Origin: an uncultured Bacteroides sp. | Lineage (GTDB): Bacteria > Bacteroidota > Bacteroidia > Bacteroidales > Bacteroidaceae | DNA: 64,000 nucleotides | Direction: 5' to 3' | NCBI GenBank assembly: GCA_900766005.1 | Contig: CAAFTU010000065.1 | Coordinates: 17,508 to 81,507, forward strand | The notes under the pieces: model-generated | What the model saw: only the letters and a program-made list of their open reading frames with translations | Told to the model about the DNA's origin: nothing | The model's database searches: none | Translations under genes and position numbers: made by a program | Shown here: piece after piece, positions 34,601-42,253 of the stretch | Layout of the letters: every line of letters starts with the position of its first letter | How positions within the stretch are numbered: position 1 is the first letter of the stretch

Positions 34601-35916
34601 CCTCCTCCCCAGGTTCCTATCCAGAGTCTTCCATCGTTATCGCTGGTAAAACAACTGACGGTATTATGGCTTAGGTGGGCGGGTGCATCAGTGGTATAGT
34701 GTTCAAAAGTGTTGCTGCCGGGAGCCCGCCGGTTTAAACCTCCTTCTACGGTTCCTACCCATAAAACACCCGACGGGTCTTCATAAATGGCATTGACGGG
34801 ATTTTGGGAAAGACTTCCGGGAATGGTGGGAATATGATAATAGTTTTGTACCAACAGCATCCGGCGGCTCATCTTGTTCAGCCCTCCCACTTCGGTTCCT
34901 ACCCAGATAATGTCACCATCGGTCAGCAGACAGTTTACGAAGTCACAGTTCAATGTGTTTTGTACGATTTCTCCTTCTCCGGTATCTTTATTTATCCGCT
35001 CAAAATTGTCTGTCAACGCATTATAAAGGTTTATACCTTTTAGGGTGGCAACCAGCATGGTATGTTCTCCTGTTTCTGCTATGTCTGTGATAAAGTTTTG
35101 GGAAAGCGAGTTGTTGTCATTCGGATCGTACATATAATGCTTCATCAGTTCCGTATCCATATTGTATCGGAAAAGGCCTTGTGCGCTGCCAATCCAAATT
35201 TCATTTTCTTTCCGGCAGATTACTTGTATGGACACACCGGGTAATTGCAGGGCAGATGAAATGAATGTGGGTTCCTGTACTTCCATAGCCGATTCTTTGA
35301 TGCGGTAGATACCGTCTTTGTAGTTTATCCAAAGATAGTCTTCCACCTCACAAATAGTCCGGATGGATTCTCCTGCCGGCACTTCGCATATTTTAATGAT
35401 CTGTCTTATATTTCCTTGTTTGTCAAAGGTAATTTTGAATAAATTGTTTTCCGAACAAACCCAAATATTTCCCGCTTTGCTATGGAGAATGAGATGGGAG
35501 GGGCGGTTGCACAGTGAAATAAGTTTGTCTTTCGTATCAGCGACTTGTACAGTCTGCATGGTTTGTATATCCAATATGTCAATACCCATTTCACTGACAG
35601 CCCAAATACGCTTGAAGTTATCCTCACACAGTTTGTTTATGAAGTTGCTTCGTAGTTTGGTGTGGGTGCTTCCCATATTGAAGGCGGTAAATTCATAACC
35701 GTCATAACGGGCGATTCCTTCCCCACGGGTGGCAATCCATAAAAAGCCCTGACTGTCTTTCAATATATCGTCCACGAAGTTGTGAGGCAGTCCTTCATCC
35801 ATCGTAATAGCGGTGACGTTATAGCGTTCAGACCATTTTCCGGCGGTCTCTTCAGCTTGCATAGACAGGCTCGACAGAAAGATGAACAGGGCAAATAGCA
35901 AAGAATGTCTTTTCAT
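31690..35916 (-). CDS. Hybrid two-component system sensor/regulator (HTCS)
   Basis: This protein has 1408 residues from the ATG at 35916 (signal peptide MKRHSLLFALFIFLSSLSMQA). It has a periplasmic pair of seven-bladed propellers (two-component regulator repeats, DSQGFLWIATRGEGIARYDG and many more, about 30-680), a Y_Y_Y domain (about 690-770) and a transmembrane helix (about 785-805). The histidine kinase part has FFTNITHEFRTPLTL (phospho-His) and the ATPase N/G boxes (LIGNALKFTPKGG, DTGPGLPEEE, GTGIGLYLCK). A receiver domain follows (VSDLMMPVMDG, phospho-Asp) and a C-terminal AraC HTH (ISEIAYEVGFNDPKYFTRCFTKHFG). One protein senses a glycan fragment in the periplasm and activates the locus. 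It lies between the two arms it probably controls. Confidence 0.96.
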   Translation of the reverse strand: MKRHSLLFALFIFLSSLSMQAEETAGKWSERYNVTAITMDEGLPHNFVDDILKDSQGFLWIATRGEGIARYDGYEFTAFNMGSTHTKLRSNFINKLCEDNFKRIWAVSEMGIDILDIQTMQTVQVADTKDKLISLCNRPSHLILHSKAGNIWVCSENNLFKITFDKQGNIRQIIKICEVPAGESIRTICEVEDYLWINYKDGIYRIKESAMEVQEPTFISSALQLPGVSIQVICRKENEIWIGSAQGLFRYNMDTELMKHYMYDPNDNNSLSQNFITDIAETGEHTMLVATLKGINLYNALTDNFERINKDTGEGEIVQNTLNCDFVNCLLTDGDIIWVGTEVGGLNKMSRRMLLVQNYYHIPTIPGSLSQNPVNAIYEDPSGVLWVGTVEGGLNRRAPGSNTFEHYTTDAPAHLSHNTVSCFTSDNDGRLWIGTWGGGIGWIDMKNPQNKQFHHIEIPEYGDFSWGWAGSICYDHLNNAIWVGTSTNIYVYDLKTQTLTEPFKGMNLGGIEGCTGYYIDKDNHLWLGLTEGLCRIDLSSLKAPRLIYQLWRIKLDEPESKLKERVTYITQSKDGTLWIGSNGYGFYKSSPTENGEYTFRSFTTEDGLINNSVRCISEDKEGYLWITTTNGLSRFNPNNNSFFNYTRKDGLLSNQFYWNAICRAANGDLYVGSTKGLSVVKPVIDTNPKEAVPLAFTHVRVANEERLYTNGTLQLHERDKSLYIEFAALDYDASTFANYYYRLKGFDDKWIKVPANRRQAAYTNLRPGNYTFELRYAPDGKQWLEEMAELHIAVSPYFYKTIWFILSILVLLSFLIYKVLSWRLRSLKEQQEILHIKVEERTRELEEQKKLLSTQASELYRQNQLLKQQNEKITKQKGQLIQMSKKVQELTVDKLAFFTNITHEFRTPLTLIVGPIERALKLSYNPQVIEQLHFVERNSKYLLSLVNQLMDFRKVESGKMEIVRNPGNFTKLLNELLVPFDAYASERGITIERRFRLPSCEIMYDEDAMHKVIVNLIGNALKFTPKGGQITIYATPFRQEEQEKLFICIRDTGPGLPEEEIDKVFNRFYQSQNKTHSSINGQSGTGIGLYLCKRIVQLHGGSICAKNNQSKGCSFRILLPLQYADADSLPAPTEQVKEPVGSPLALQPATNGKLTILVVEDNKDMRDYIRSILAEYYNVLEASQGEEALTVLQSQNVDFIVSDLMMPVMDGMELSRRVKSNFAISHIPFLMLTAKTSNESRIESFRIGVDEYLLKPFDDTLLLARISNILENRKRFQQKFSYSMDVDALNIEKESSDKKFLDKAMQIVKENYKNSYYEISDFIEAMGVSKSLMNKKMQNLTGQSAGQFMRNYRLNLARELIIRNRLTHNMNISEIAYEVGFNDPKYFTRCFTKHFGTTPSSMMENGTD

Positions 35917-35960
35917 AGTGTGTAGTTCATTAATGACGTAAGAATATACCATTATGGAAA

Positions 35961-35968
35961 CAAAGATA
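35961..35968 (-). promoter_or_regulatory. -7 element for the hybrid regulator gene
   Basis: TATCTTTG on the minus strand, 45 bp upstream of the ATG at 35916. No operator repeat lies between it and the coding region, in line with constitutive low expression of the regulator. Confidence 0.5.
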
Positions 35969-36027
35969 TACCTTTTCGTTTTTCCTTAAAAACAAACAAA
36001 TCATTTTTATCCCTCTGCTGTACAAAT

Positions 36028-36084
36028 GTCCACCCTTTAAGCGATATTGTCCACCTGGCGAGCTTTTGGTTGCAGCTATATTTG
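36028..36084 (+). promoter_or_regulatory. Promoter with paired direct-repeat operator for GH43-GH51
   Basis: GTCCACC at 36028-36034 and 36049-36055 (21 bp apart), then 21 bp, then -7 element TATATTTG at 36077-36084. Repeat sequence, 21-bp period and distance to the -7 box all match the SusC promoter (20 bp there). Bases between the repeats also agree in part (CCTWTAAR after the first, TT before the second). Confidence 0.75.
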
Positions 36085-36101
36085 CATTAATAATAATTAG
36101 T

Positions 36102-36133
36102 CAATGTGTCAATATGCCAATGTGCCAATTGGC
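36102..36133 (+). repeat. Four-copy octanucleotide tandem repeat in the GH43 leader
   Basis: CAATGTGT, CAATATGC, CAATGTGC and CAATTGGC follow head to tail at exactly 8 bp. The array lies in the predicted untranslated leader, about 70 bp before the GH43 start. Slippage could vary its length; a regulatory effect is speculative. Confidence 0.55.
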
Positions 36134-36203
36134 TGCGCTATATGCCACATGGCCATTGATAAATTAGTACATTAGCAAATGGTCATATAATAAACAAAAT
36201 ACT

Positions 36204-37739
36204 ATGAAACAGCAATTTTTTCCTCAAAGATTATTCATGGACATGAAGAGGTTAATAATAAATAGGTTGGTTGGTTTAGGCCTGTTGGTCGTAGGGGCAT
36301 TGGTATCATGCAATGCACCTACGGCTTTCGTGCCTGTTCCTTCACCGAATCCTTGGATGGATGATTATACCGCCCTTTCGTCTATGGAAAATTATAAGCA
36401 GTGGGGAACGTATAATGTACACGATCCGGCTTGTAAAAAAATAGGGGATACCTATTATATGTATTCCACTGATGCTATCTTTGCCGAGAACCGGAAAGAG
36501 GCGGAAGAGAAGAATGTACCGTTAGGTTTTATTCAGGTACGCAAATCAAAAGATCTGGTACATTGGGATTTTGTGGGATGGGCCTTTCCCGAAATACCTG
36601 CTCCGGCTATAGAATGGGTCCATAGTCAGGCGGAGGGAAAAGGGGCGACTAACATTTGGGCTCCCTTCCTGATGCCTTATCAGGGTATTTATCGTTTGTA
36701 TTATTGTGTATCGGCATTCGGCAGGAATACATCCTATATCGGTATGGCTGAGTCGGATTCTCCCGAAGGTCCCTGGATACAGAAAGGGTGTGTGGTCAAG
36801 ACAGGGGAAGGGGATGCGATGAATGCCATAGACCCTTCTGTTATTGAGGACCCGGAAACCGGAAAGTGGTGGATGCATTATGGCTCTTATTTCGGCGGTC
36901 TGTACTGTGTGGAACTGAGTCCCGAAACAGGAATGACTATGCAGCCGGAGGATCATGGGCACTTGATAGCACGCCGGGCCAATTACCGGAAAGACAATCT
37001 GGAAGCGCCGGAAATCATGTATCAGCCGGAACTTGGCAAATATTATCTGTTTACATCCTACGATCCGCTGATGACTACCTATAATGTACGTGTCGCTTAT
37101 TCCGATTCTCCCGAAGGGCCTTTTGTGGATTTCTATGGAGAGGATATAAAAGATACAACGAATAATGTTCCCATTTTGACAGCTCCTTACCGCTTCGAAA
37201 ATCATCCGGGATGGGCGGGAACGGCTCATTGCGGTCTTATTGACGCCGGTGACGGCCGTTATTTTATGACTCATCAGGGACGGCTCTCTCCTCAGAACCA
37301 GTTGATGGATCTGCATGTACGTGAAGTGTTCTTTACTGTAAACGGATGGCCTGTGGTTTCTCCCGAACGCTATGCAGGTACTGCTCCGCGCTCTTTCACT
37401 AAAGAAGATTTGGCAGGTGAGTGGGAAATTATCCGTCTTCAGGAGCCGCCTCTGGAACGTAGCTTGGAGGCCGGTCAGATAATGTGGGGCGAGGGAGACT
37501 TGCGAAATGGGGAGCAGGCATTGTCTGCCCGTGTCGTTTTGGAAGCAGATGGCAGTGTTGGAGATGCAACTTGGGATTTTAATGTTAAAAAACAACTTCT
37601 TACTATAAAAACAGCCACAGAAGATATTAACAATTTGATTATCTTTGCCGGACACGATTGGGAAAATGAAACAGAAACCATTCTCTTTACCGGCCTGGAT
37701 GCTCAAGGGCATTCGGTATGGGGAAAGAGAATTAACTAA
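36204..37739 (+). CDS. GH43 arabinanase-type enzyme, periplasmic lipoprotein
   Basis: This is a 511-residue protein. Starts at 36204 and 36243 are both possible; the latter (MKRLIINRL) gives a shorter signal peptide ending VGALVSC. The residues after Cys (NAPTAF) are not acidic, so it is probably retained in the periplasm, unlike the other GH43. Catalytic residues sit in YNVHDPACK (Asp), NAIDPSVI (Asp) and LEAPEIMY (Glu). A C-terminal beta domain (about 415-511) ends HSVWGKRIN, as in the other GH43 (TYWGKKS). It likely shortens imported arabino-oligosaccharides for the GH51 enzyme 23 bp downstream. The two genes form the plus-strand arm under the paired-repeat promoter. Confidence 0.87.
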   Translation: MKQQFFPQRLFMDMKRLIINRLVGLGLLVVGALVSCNAPTAFVPVPSPNPWMDDYTALSSMENYKQWGTYNVHDPACKKIGDTYYMYSTDAIFAENRKEAEEKNVPLGFIQVRKSKDLVHWDFVGWAFPEIPAPAIEWVHSQAEGKGATNIWAPFLMPYQGIYRLYYCVSAFGRNTSYIGMAESDSPEGPWIQKGCVVKTGEGDAMNAIDPSVIEDPETGKWWMHYGSYFGGLYCVELSPETGMTMQPEDHGHLIARRANYRKDNLEAPEIMYQPELGKYYLFTSYDPLMTTYNVRVAYSDSPEGPFVDFYGEDIKDTTNNVPILTAPYRFENHPGWAGTAHCGLIDAGDGRYFMTHQGRLSPQNQLMDLHVREVFFTVNGWPVVSPERYAGTAPRSFTKEDLAGEWEIIRLQEPPLERSLEAGQIMWGEGDLRNGEQALSARVVLEADGSVGDATWDFNVKKQLLTIKTATEDINNLIIFAGHDWENETETILFTGLDAQGHSVWGKRIN

Positions 37740-37762
37740 TAAAAATTAATAATATTACTATC

Positions 37763-39742
37763 ATGAAATTACACCGAACTCTATTCACAGCATGGGTATT
37801 TGCTGCCGGAGTAGCGCTACATGCACAGAATGCGCACAACATGGTCGTGCAGACCAATAAACTTGGTGCGGAAATACAACCAACCATGTATGGTTTGTTT
37901 TTTGAGGACATTAATTATGGAGCCGACGGAGGATTGTATGCCGAACTGGTAAAGAACCGTTCATTCGAATTCCCGCAACGTTTTATGGGGTGGAATGTTT
38001 TCGGTAACGTGACCTTGATGGATGACGGGCCGTTTGAACGAAATCCGCATTATGTCCGTCTGGGTAATTCCGGGCACAGGGAAAAACATACAGGGATTGA
38101 AAACGAAGGTTTCTTCGGTATAGGTGTCAAGGAAGGAGCCGAGTACCGTTTTTCCGTATGGGCACGTGGTGAGAACCAGAAACTTCGCATTGAATTGATC
38201 AAGAATGATACGATGGAGGAACGTCAGGCTTTTGAGTCAAAAGAACTGACAGTGAACTCGAAGGATTGGAAACAATATGAGGTGATATTGAAATCGCCGA
38301 GAACGGAACCCAAGGCTCATCTCCGTATTTTCCTTGAAAGTGCGGGAACGGTGGATCTGGAACATGTTTCTCTTTTCCCTGTGGATACTTGGAAAGAACG
38401 TAAGAACGGGCTTCGCAAGGACTTGGTGCAGGCTTTATATGATATCAAACCCGGTGTTTTCCGTTTTCCCGGCGGCTGTATTGTGGAAGGTACGGATGAG
38501 GCTACCCGTTACGAATGGAAAAAAACAGTAGGTGCGGTAGAGAATCGTCCGTTGAATGAAAACCGCTGGCATTATACGTTCAAGCATCGTTTCTTCCCCG
38601 ATTATTTCCAGACTTACGGACTGGGCTTCTTTGAGTATTTCCAGTTGTCGGAGGATATAGGCGCCGAACCGTTGCCTATTCTGAACTGCGGACTGGTATG
38701 CCAGTATCAGAATGACCCCGACCAGCAGGTCAGCTTGTCCAAACTTGATTCGTATATACAGGATGCATTGGATCTGATTGAATTTGCCAATGGTGATGTT
38801 ACGACTACTTGGGGAAAAGTTCGTGCGGATATGGGACATCCTGCTCCCTTCAACTTGAAGTTCTTGGGTATTGGCAACGAACAATGGGGACCGGAATATC
38901 CGGAACGTCTGAAACAGTTTGTCGAGGTGCTTCGTAAGGCGCATCCCGAAATCAAGATTGTCGGCAGTTCGGGACCTCAGTCTGAAGGTAAAGACTTTGA
39001 TTACTTATGGCCGGAAATGAAAAATCTGAAAGTGGATTTGGTGGATGAGCATTTCTATCGTCCCGAAAGCTGGTTCCTGGCACAAGGTAACCGTTATGAC
39101 AATTACGACCGCAAAGGTCCGAAGGTCTTTGCCGGAGAATATGCTTGTCATGGAAAAGGCAAGAAATGGAACCATTTTAATGCTGCTTTAATGGAAGCTG
39201 CGTTCATGACCGGACTGGAACGTAATGCCGATGTGGTACACATGGCTACTTATGCGCCTTTGTTTGCTCATGTGGAAGGGTGGCAGTGGCGTCCGGATTT
39301 GATTTGGTTTGATAATCTGAATTCCGTCCGTACTTGCAGTTACTATGTACAACAGTTGTACAGTCATAATAAAGGCACGCATGTATTGCCGTTGACAATG
39401 GATAAAAAAGCTGTGAGCGGTCAGGAAGGACAGGATGGTCTGTTTGCCAGTGCCGTATGGGATAAGGATGAAAAGGCTTGTATCGTGAAAATTGCCAATA
39501 CTTCGGATAAGGCACAACCGGTATCAGTGACTTTCAACGGATTGAAGAAGAGTGATAAACTTGTGGAAGGTAAATGCATCACGCTCCAGTCTGCCGATTT
39601 GGATAAAGATAACACGGTAGAGCATCCGAATGTCATCACTCCGAAAGAAAGTGATGTTACGATTGAGGGTAATGTACTGAATGTAGAGATGGCGCCCAAG
39701 ACTTTCGTGCTTTATAAGTTTGTTAAGGCAAGTAATAAGTAA
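37763..39742 (+). CDS. GH51 alpha-L-arabinofuranosidase
   Basis: This 659-residue protein has signal peptide MKLHRTLFTAWVFAAGVALHA. An N-terminal strand plus carbohydrate-binding-like insert (about 60-205) precedes the (beta/alpha)8 barrel with general acid/base Glu in FLGIGNEQWG and nucleophile Glu in VFAGEYACHG. A C-terminal beta-sandwich (about 540-659) follows. It releases terminal L-arabinofuranose from arabinan fragments. It is predicted periplasmic and follows the periplasmic GH43, giving stepwise breakdown: surface GH43, import, periplasmic GH43, GH51. Confidence 0.94.
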   Translation: MKLHRTLFTAWVFAAGVALHAQNAHNMVVQTNKLGAEIQPTMYGLFFEDINYGADGGLYAELVKNRSFEFPQRFMGWNVFGNVTLMDDGPFERNPHYVRLGNSGHREKHTGIENEGFFGIGVKEGAEYRFSVWARGENQKLRIELIKNDTMEERQAFESKELTVNSKDWKQYEVILKSPRTEPKAHLRIFLESAGTVDLEHVSLFPVDTWKERKNGLRKDLVQALYDIKPGVFRFPGGCIVEGTDEATRYEWKKTVGAVENRPLNENRWHYTFKHRFFPDYFQTYGLGFFEYFQLSEDIGAEPLPILNCGLVCQYQNDPDQQVSLSKLDSYIQDALDLIEFANGDVTTTWGKVRADMGHPAPFNLKFLGIGNEQWGPEYPERLKQFVEVLRKAHPEIKIVGSSGPQSEGKDFDYLWPEMKNLKVDLVDEHFYRPESWFLAQGNRYDNYDRKGPKVFAGEYACHGKGKKWNHFNAALMEAAFMTGLERNADVVHMATYAPLFAHVEGWQWRPDLIWFDNLNSVRTCSYYVQQLYSHNKGTHVLPLTMDKKAVSGQEGQDGLFASAVWDKDEKACIVKIANTSDKAQPVSVTFNGLKKSDKLVEGKCITLQSADLDKDNTVEHPNVITPKESDVTIEGNVLNVEMAPKTFVLYKFVKASNK

Positions 39743-39787
39743 AAGATGAATCATTCCTTTAAATGCTAACACAGAGGATAGAGAAAC

Positions 39788-39813
39788 ATAAAGCAGCCGA
39801 AGGGCTGCTTTAT
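39788..39813 (+). terminator. Hairpin just after GH51
   Basis: ATAAAGCAGCC (39788-39798) pairs with GGCTGCTTTAT (39803-39813) around a 4-base loop, 46 bp past the GH51 stop. There is no clean U-run after it. Confidence 0.5.
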
Positions 39814-39857
39814 AATCCCAACTGCATCCGGAACTTTTAAAGGAAATGTATACCTGT

Positions 39858-39887
39858 CTCCCTTGGTTGTACCAAGGGAGTTTTTTT
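39858..39887 (+). terminator. Intrinsic terminator of the GH43-GH51 unit
   Basis: CTCCCTTGG (39858-39866) and CCAAGGGAG (39872-39880) form a 9-bp stem with a 5-base loop, followed directly by seven T. This is a classical intrinsic terminator. Confidence 0.85.
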
Positions 39888-39967
39888 GATTATACGTATA
39901 TTGTCATCTTGGATTTTTCACGTTATTTTGCTGTAAATCAGTAATGTACCGTGAAAATACATTCTAA

Positions 39968-40418
39968 ATCCCCCCGAAACGGTTTGCCATTCTCCGCTGC
40001 CAAATTTAGTTTGACGGATATCGGTTGTTCTGATTCCTGTGTCATAGCTACGGTTGTTCCCTTGCAGGGGAGCGTCATAAGGCGTATTTTTGTTCGGGTG
40101 CGTTCATTGCTTCACTAAGGTGAAGAGGCAGCTTCGTTTAGGTGAACAGCCGCTTTCACCCAAGTGGAATAACTGCTTCACCTGGGTGAAATATCAAATG
40201 GAGTGAGGTGAAGGTATGATGAGAATAGGTTCTTCTGATGCCTACGAGCTACCGGGAGGTAACGAGGGGCTGATTTTACATTCTGTCCGAGAGCATCCCC
40301 GAAGCAGATGTATTTCGCCACCGGCATACCGATTGAGGAGGTTTTGAAAGACTGTCGCACGGGAAGCTCTTGGTAATGAGTGAGTTGTTGTGATGGAATG
40401 CTTTTATGTTTTATGTAA
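39968..40418. repeat. Non-coding repeat element, copy B (in the gap 39888-40543)
   Basis: Same ordered anchors as copy A: CGAAACGGTTT (39975), four dyads with 22-bp period (40111-40190), CATACCG (40325), CACGGGAAG (40358), TTGGTAATGAGTG (40370) and TTTTATGTTTTATGTAA (40402-40418). From the array to the end the spacing agrees with copy A within 1 bp. It lies between converging genes, so it is not a promoter region. The frame 40178-40360 (minus) is an accidental reading. Confidence 0.7.
40111..40190. repeat. Array of four 14-bp palindromes with 22-bp period (copy B)
   Basis: The units are TTCACTAAGGTGAA (40111), TTCGTTTAGGTGAA (40133), TTCACCCAAGTGGA (40155) and TTCACCTGGGTGAA (40177), starts exactly 22 bp apart. 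A degraded fifth unit (TGGAGTGAGGTGAA) lies at 40199. Confidence 0.8.
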
Positions 40419-40452
40419 ATGAGTCAAAAGTGATTTTTGTTGTCGTTATGTT

Positions 40453-40482
40453 GTATGGGCGGGCTCATGGGCCTGCCCATAC
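40453..40482 (-). terminator. Hairpin downstream of the sulfatase gene
   Basis: GTATGGGCGGGC (40453-40464) pairs with GCCTGCCCATAC (40471-40482) with one mismatch and a 6-base loop, 62 bp past the sulfatase stop. Confidence 0.55.
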
Positions 40483-40543
40483 GGTGGAACATTTGATGGT
40501 TATTTCGGATTTTTGAAATATCCTCTTATTGGATGAGTCCTGT

Positions 40544-42106
40544 TTACATCTTTATTCTCTTATTGCGTACTTGCCTCAGAATGGTCTGCAACTCAAATAC
40601 TTTCTCAGGATACTTTTCTGCTACATTCTCTTGTTCGCTCACCTTTTCCATTTCATATAACTGGGGAACGTTCAGGTTTCCGGTTTCTATTTTTTCTGCT
40701 TTCATGAAAGTGGTCGGGTCATCATTCGGTTCAATGTATTTCCAGTCTTTGGTACGGACGGACAACGTGTGGTTCATGGATTGTTCCACAATCCAGGGGC
40801 GGTCTGTCTTGTCGGTTCCTATCAGATTCCCTAAACGGTCATAACTGTCCGGAGCGCTGCCTTTAGGTAATCTGGCGTTGATCAAAGCTCCTAAGGAGGC
40901 TAGCCAGTCAATCTGTGACATTAATACGTCCGAGTCTCCTGTCTTTTTTATCTTCTGTGGCCAGCGGACAATGACCGGGACGGCTGTTCCACCCTCGAAA
41001 GCGCTGTATTTGTTTCCTCTCCACGGACCGGAAGGTGTATGTCCGTTCAACAGCTCTTCTGCCTTGTCCTTATATCCGTCGTCTACAACCGGACCATTGT
41101 CGCTGGATAGAATAATCAGCGTGTTTTCAGTTAGTCCAAGTTGGTCCAATGTTTCCATCAGCTGGCCTACCGTCCAGTCGAATTGGGCGATTGCGTCTCC
41201 GCGTAGTCCCATAGGATTCTTTCCACGGAAGCGGTCATGGGGAAAACGAGGAACGTGTACATCATTGGTTGCAAAATACATAAAGAAAGGCTCGTCTTTA
41301 TGCTGTTTGATAAAGTCGATGGCATGAACGGTGATGGAATCGGCAATGTTCTCGTCTTTCCAAAGTGCTTTTCCGCCCCCTTTCATAAATCCGATGCGGC
41401 TGATGCCATTGACGATGGACATGTCATGTCCGTTGCTGGGATGTAGGTTATACAGTAATTCGGGATTATCTTTGCCGGTCGGTTCTCCCGGAAAGTTCTT
41501 GGTGTAACTCACTTCTATGGGATCGGACGGATCATAGTTGGCTACCTTGCCGTTTTCTATAAATACACAAGGTACACGGTCGGCTGTAGCGGCCATGATA
41601 TAGTGATAGTCAAAGCCTAAGTCACCTAAAGCGGCTGGTAAAGGAGCATTCCAATCCTGCCCGCCTGTCTTGTCTCCCAGGCCCAGATGCCATTTGCCGA
41701 TGGCGGCTGTAGCATATCCGGCACTTTTAAACATGTCTGCCATGGTGTATTGTTCGGGACGGATAATCATTTTTACATCTCCTGCGGCAATATCCGTGTC
41801 CGGTCTGCGCCATGCATATTCTCCTGTCAGCAAGGAGTAGCGGGATGGGGTGCTGGTAGCGGCTACGGTATGTGCATTAGTGAAACGAATGCCTTCCGAT
41901 GCCAGTTTGTCAACATGGGGAGTTTCTACATTCTTGGCTCCGTAACATTTTAAATCTCCATATCCCAGGTCATCTGCCAGAATAACGATAACATTGGGCT
42001 TTTGGGGGGCCTGCGTACTGTTTTTTTGAACGGTTTCTGCTGTTGCAGAGTTACAGGCGGCTAATGAGGCAAGTAAGGATATGCCTGCATAATTTCTACT
42101 TTTCAT
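40544..42106 (-). CDS. Ser-type sulfatase (S1 family) lipoprotein
   Basis: This 520-residue protein starts MKSRNYAGISLLASLAAC (lipobox). The sulfatase signature is STPSRYSLLTG, with Ser in the position that becomes formylglycine. Bacteroides can mature such Ser-type enzymes with the radical-SAM anaerobic maturase. Metal ligands are in ILADDLGYGD (Asp-Asp) and LSSDNGP, with KWHLG and DNEP-region Lys/His further along. It hydrolyses sulfate esters of glycans. It stands alone behind the arabinan locus, from which it is separated by the repeat element and terminators. Arabinan is not normally sulfated, so a functional link is doubtful. Confidence 0.88.
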   Translation of the reverse strand: MKSRNYAGISLLASLAACNSATAETVQKNSTQAPQKPNVIVILADDLGYGDLKCYGAKNVETPHVDKLASEGIRFTNAHTVAATSTPSRYSLLTGEYAWRRPDTDIAAGDVKMIIRPEQYTMADMFKSAGYATAAIGKWHLGLGDKTGGQDWNAPLPAALGDLGFDYHYIMAATADRVPCVFIENGKVANYDPSDPIEVSYTKNFPGEPTGKDNPELLYNLHPSNGHDMSIVNGISRIGFMKGGGKALWKDENIADSITVHAIDFIKQHKDEPFFMYFATNDVHVPRFPHDRFRGKNPMGLRGDAIAQFDWTVGQLMETLDQLGLTENTLIILSSDNGPVVDDGYKDKAEELLNGHTPSGPWRGNKYSAFEGGTAVPVIVRWPQKIKKTGDSDVLMSQIDWLASLGALINARLPKGSAPDSYDRLGNLIGTDKTDRPWIVEQSMNHTLSVRTKDWKYIEPNDDPTTFMKAEKIETGNLNVPQLYEMEKVSEQENVAEKYPEKVFELQTILRQVRNKRIKM

Positions 42107-42253
42107 CTCTATTTATTTAAGGTTTGATCCGGATACATGTCTATTTTCACTTTCCGGTTTCTCGACCTGAAGGTGAAGAACGACGGAAAGTTATCAAGAA
42201 AATCTTGAAGCAGCAAAAAAGAGGGCCGAAATATGATTTGAAAGTGTCTGGAA

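Noticed and set aside
36546..37712. 388-residue antisense frame opposite GH43
   Set aside because: It lies wholly opposite a GH43 gene with intact catalytic motifs, shows no recognisable domain and is a shadow of its codon pattern.
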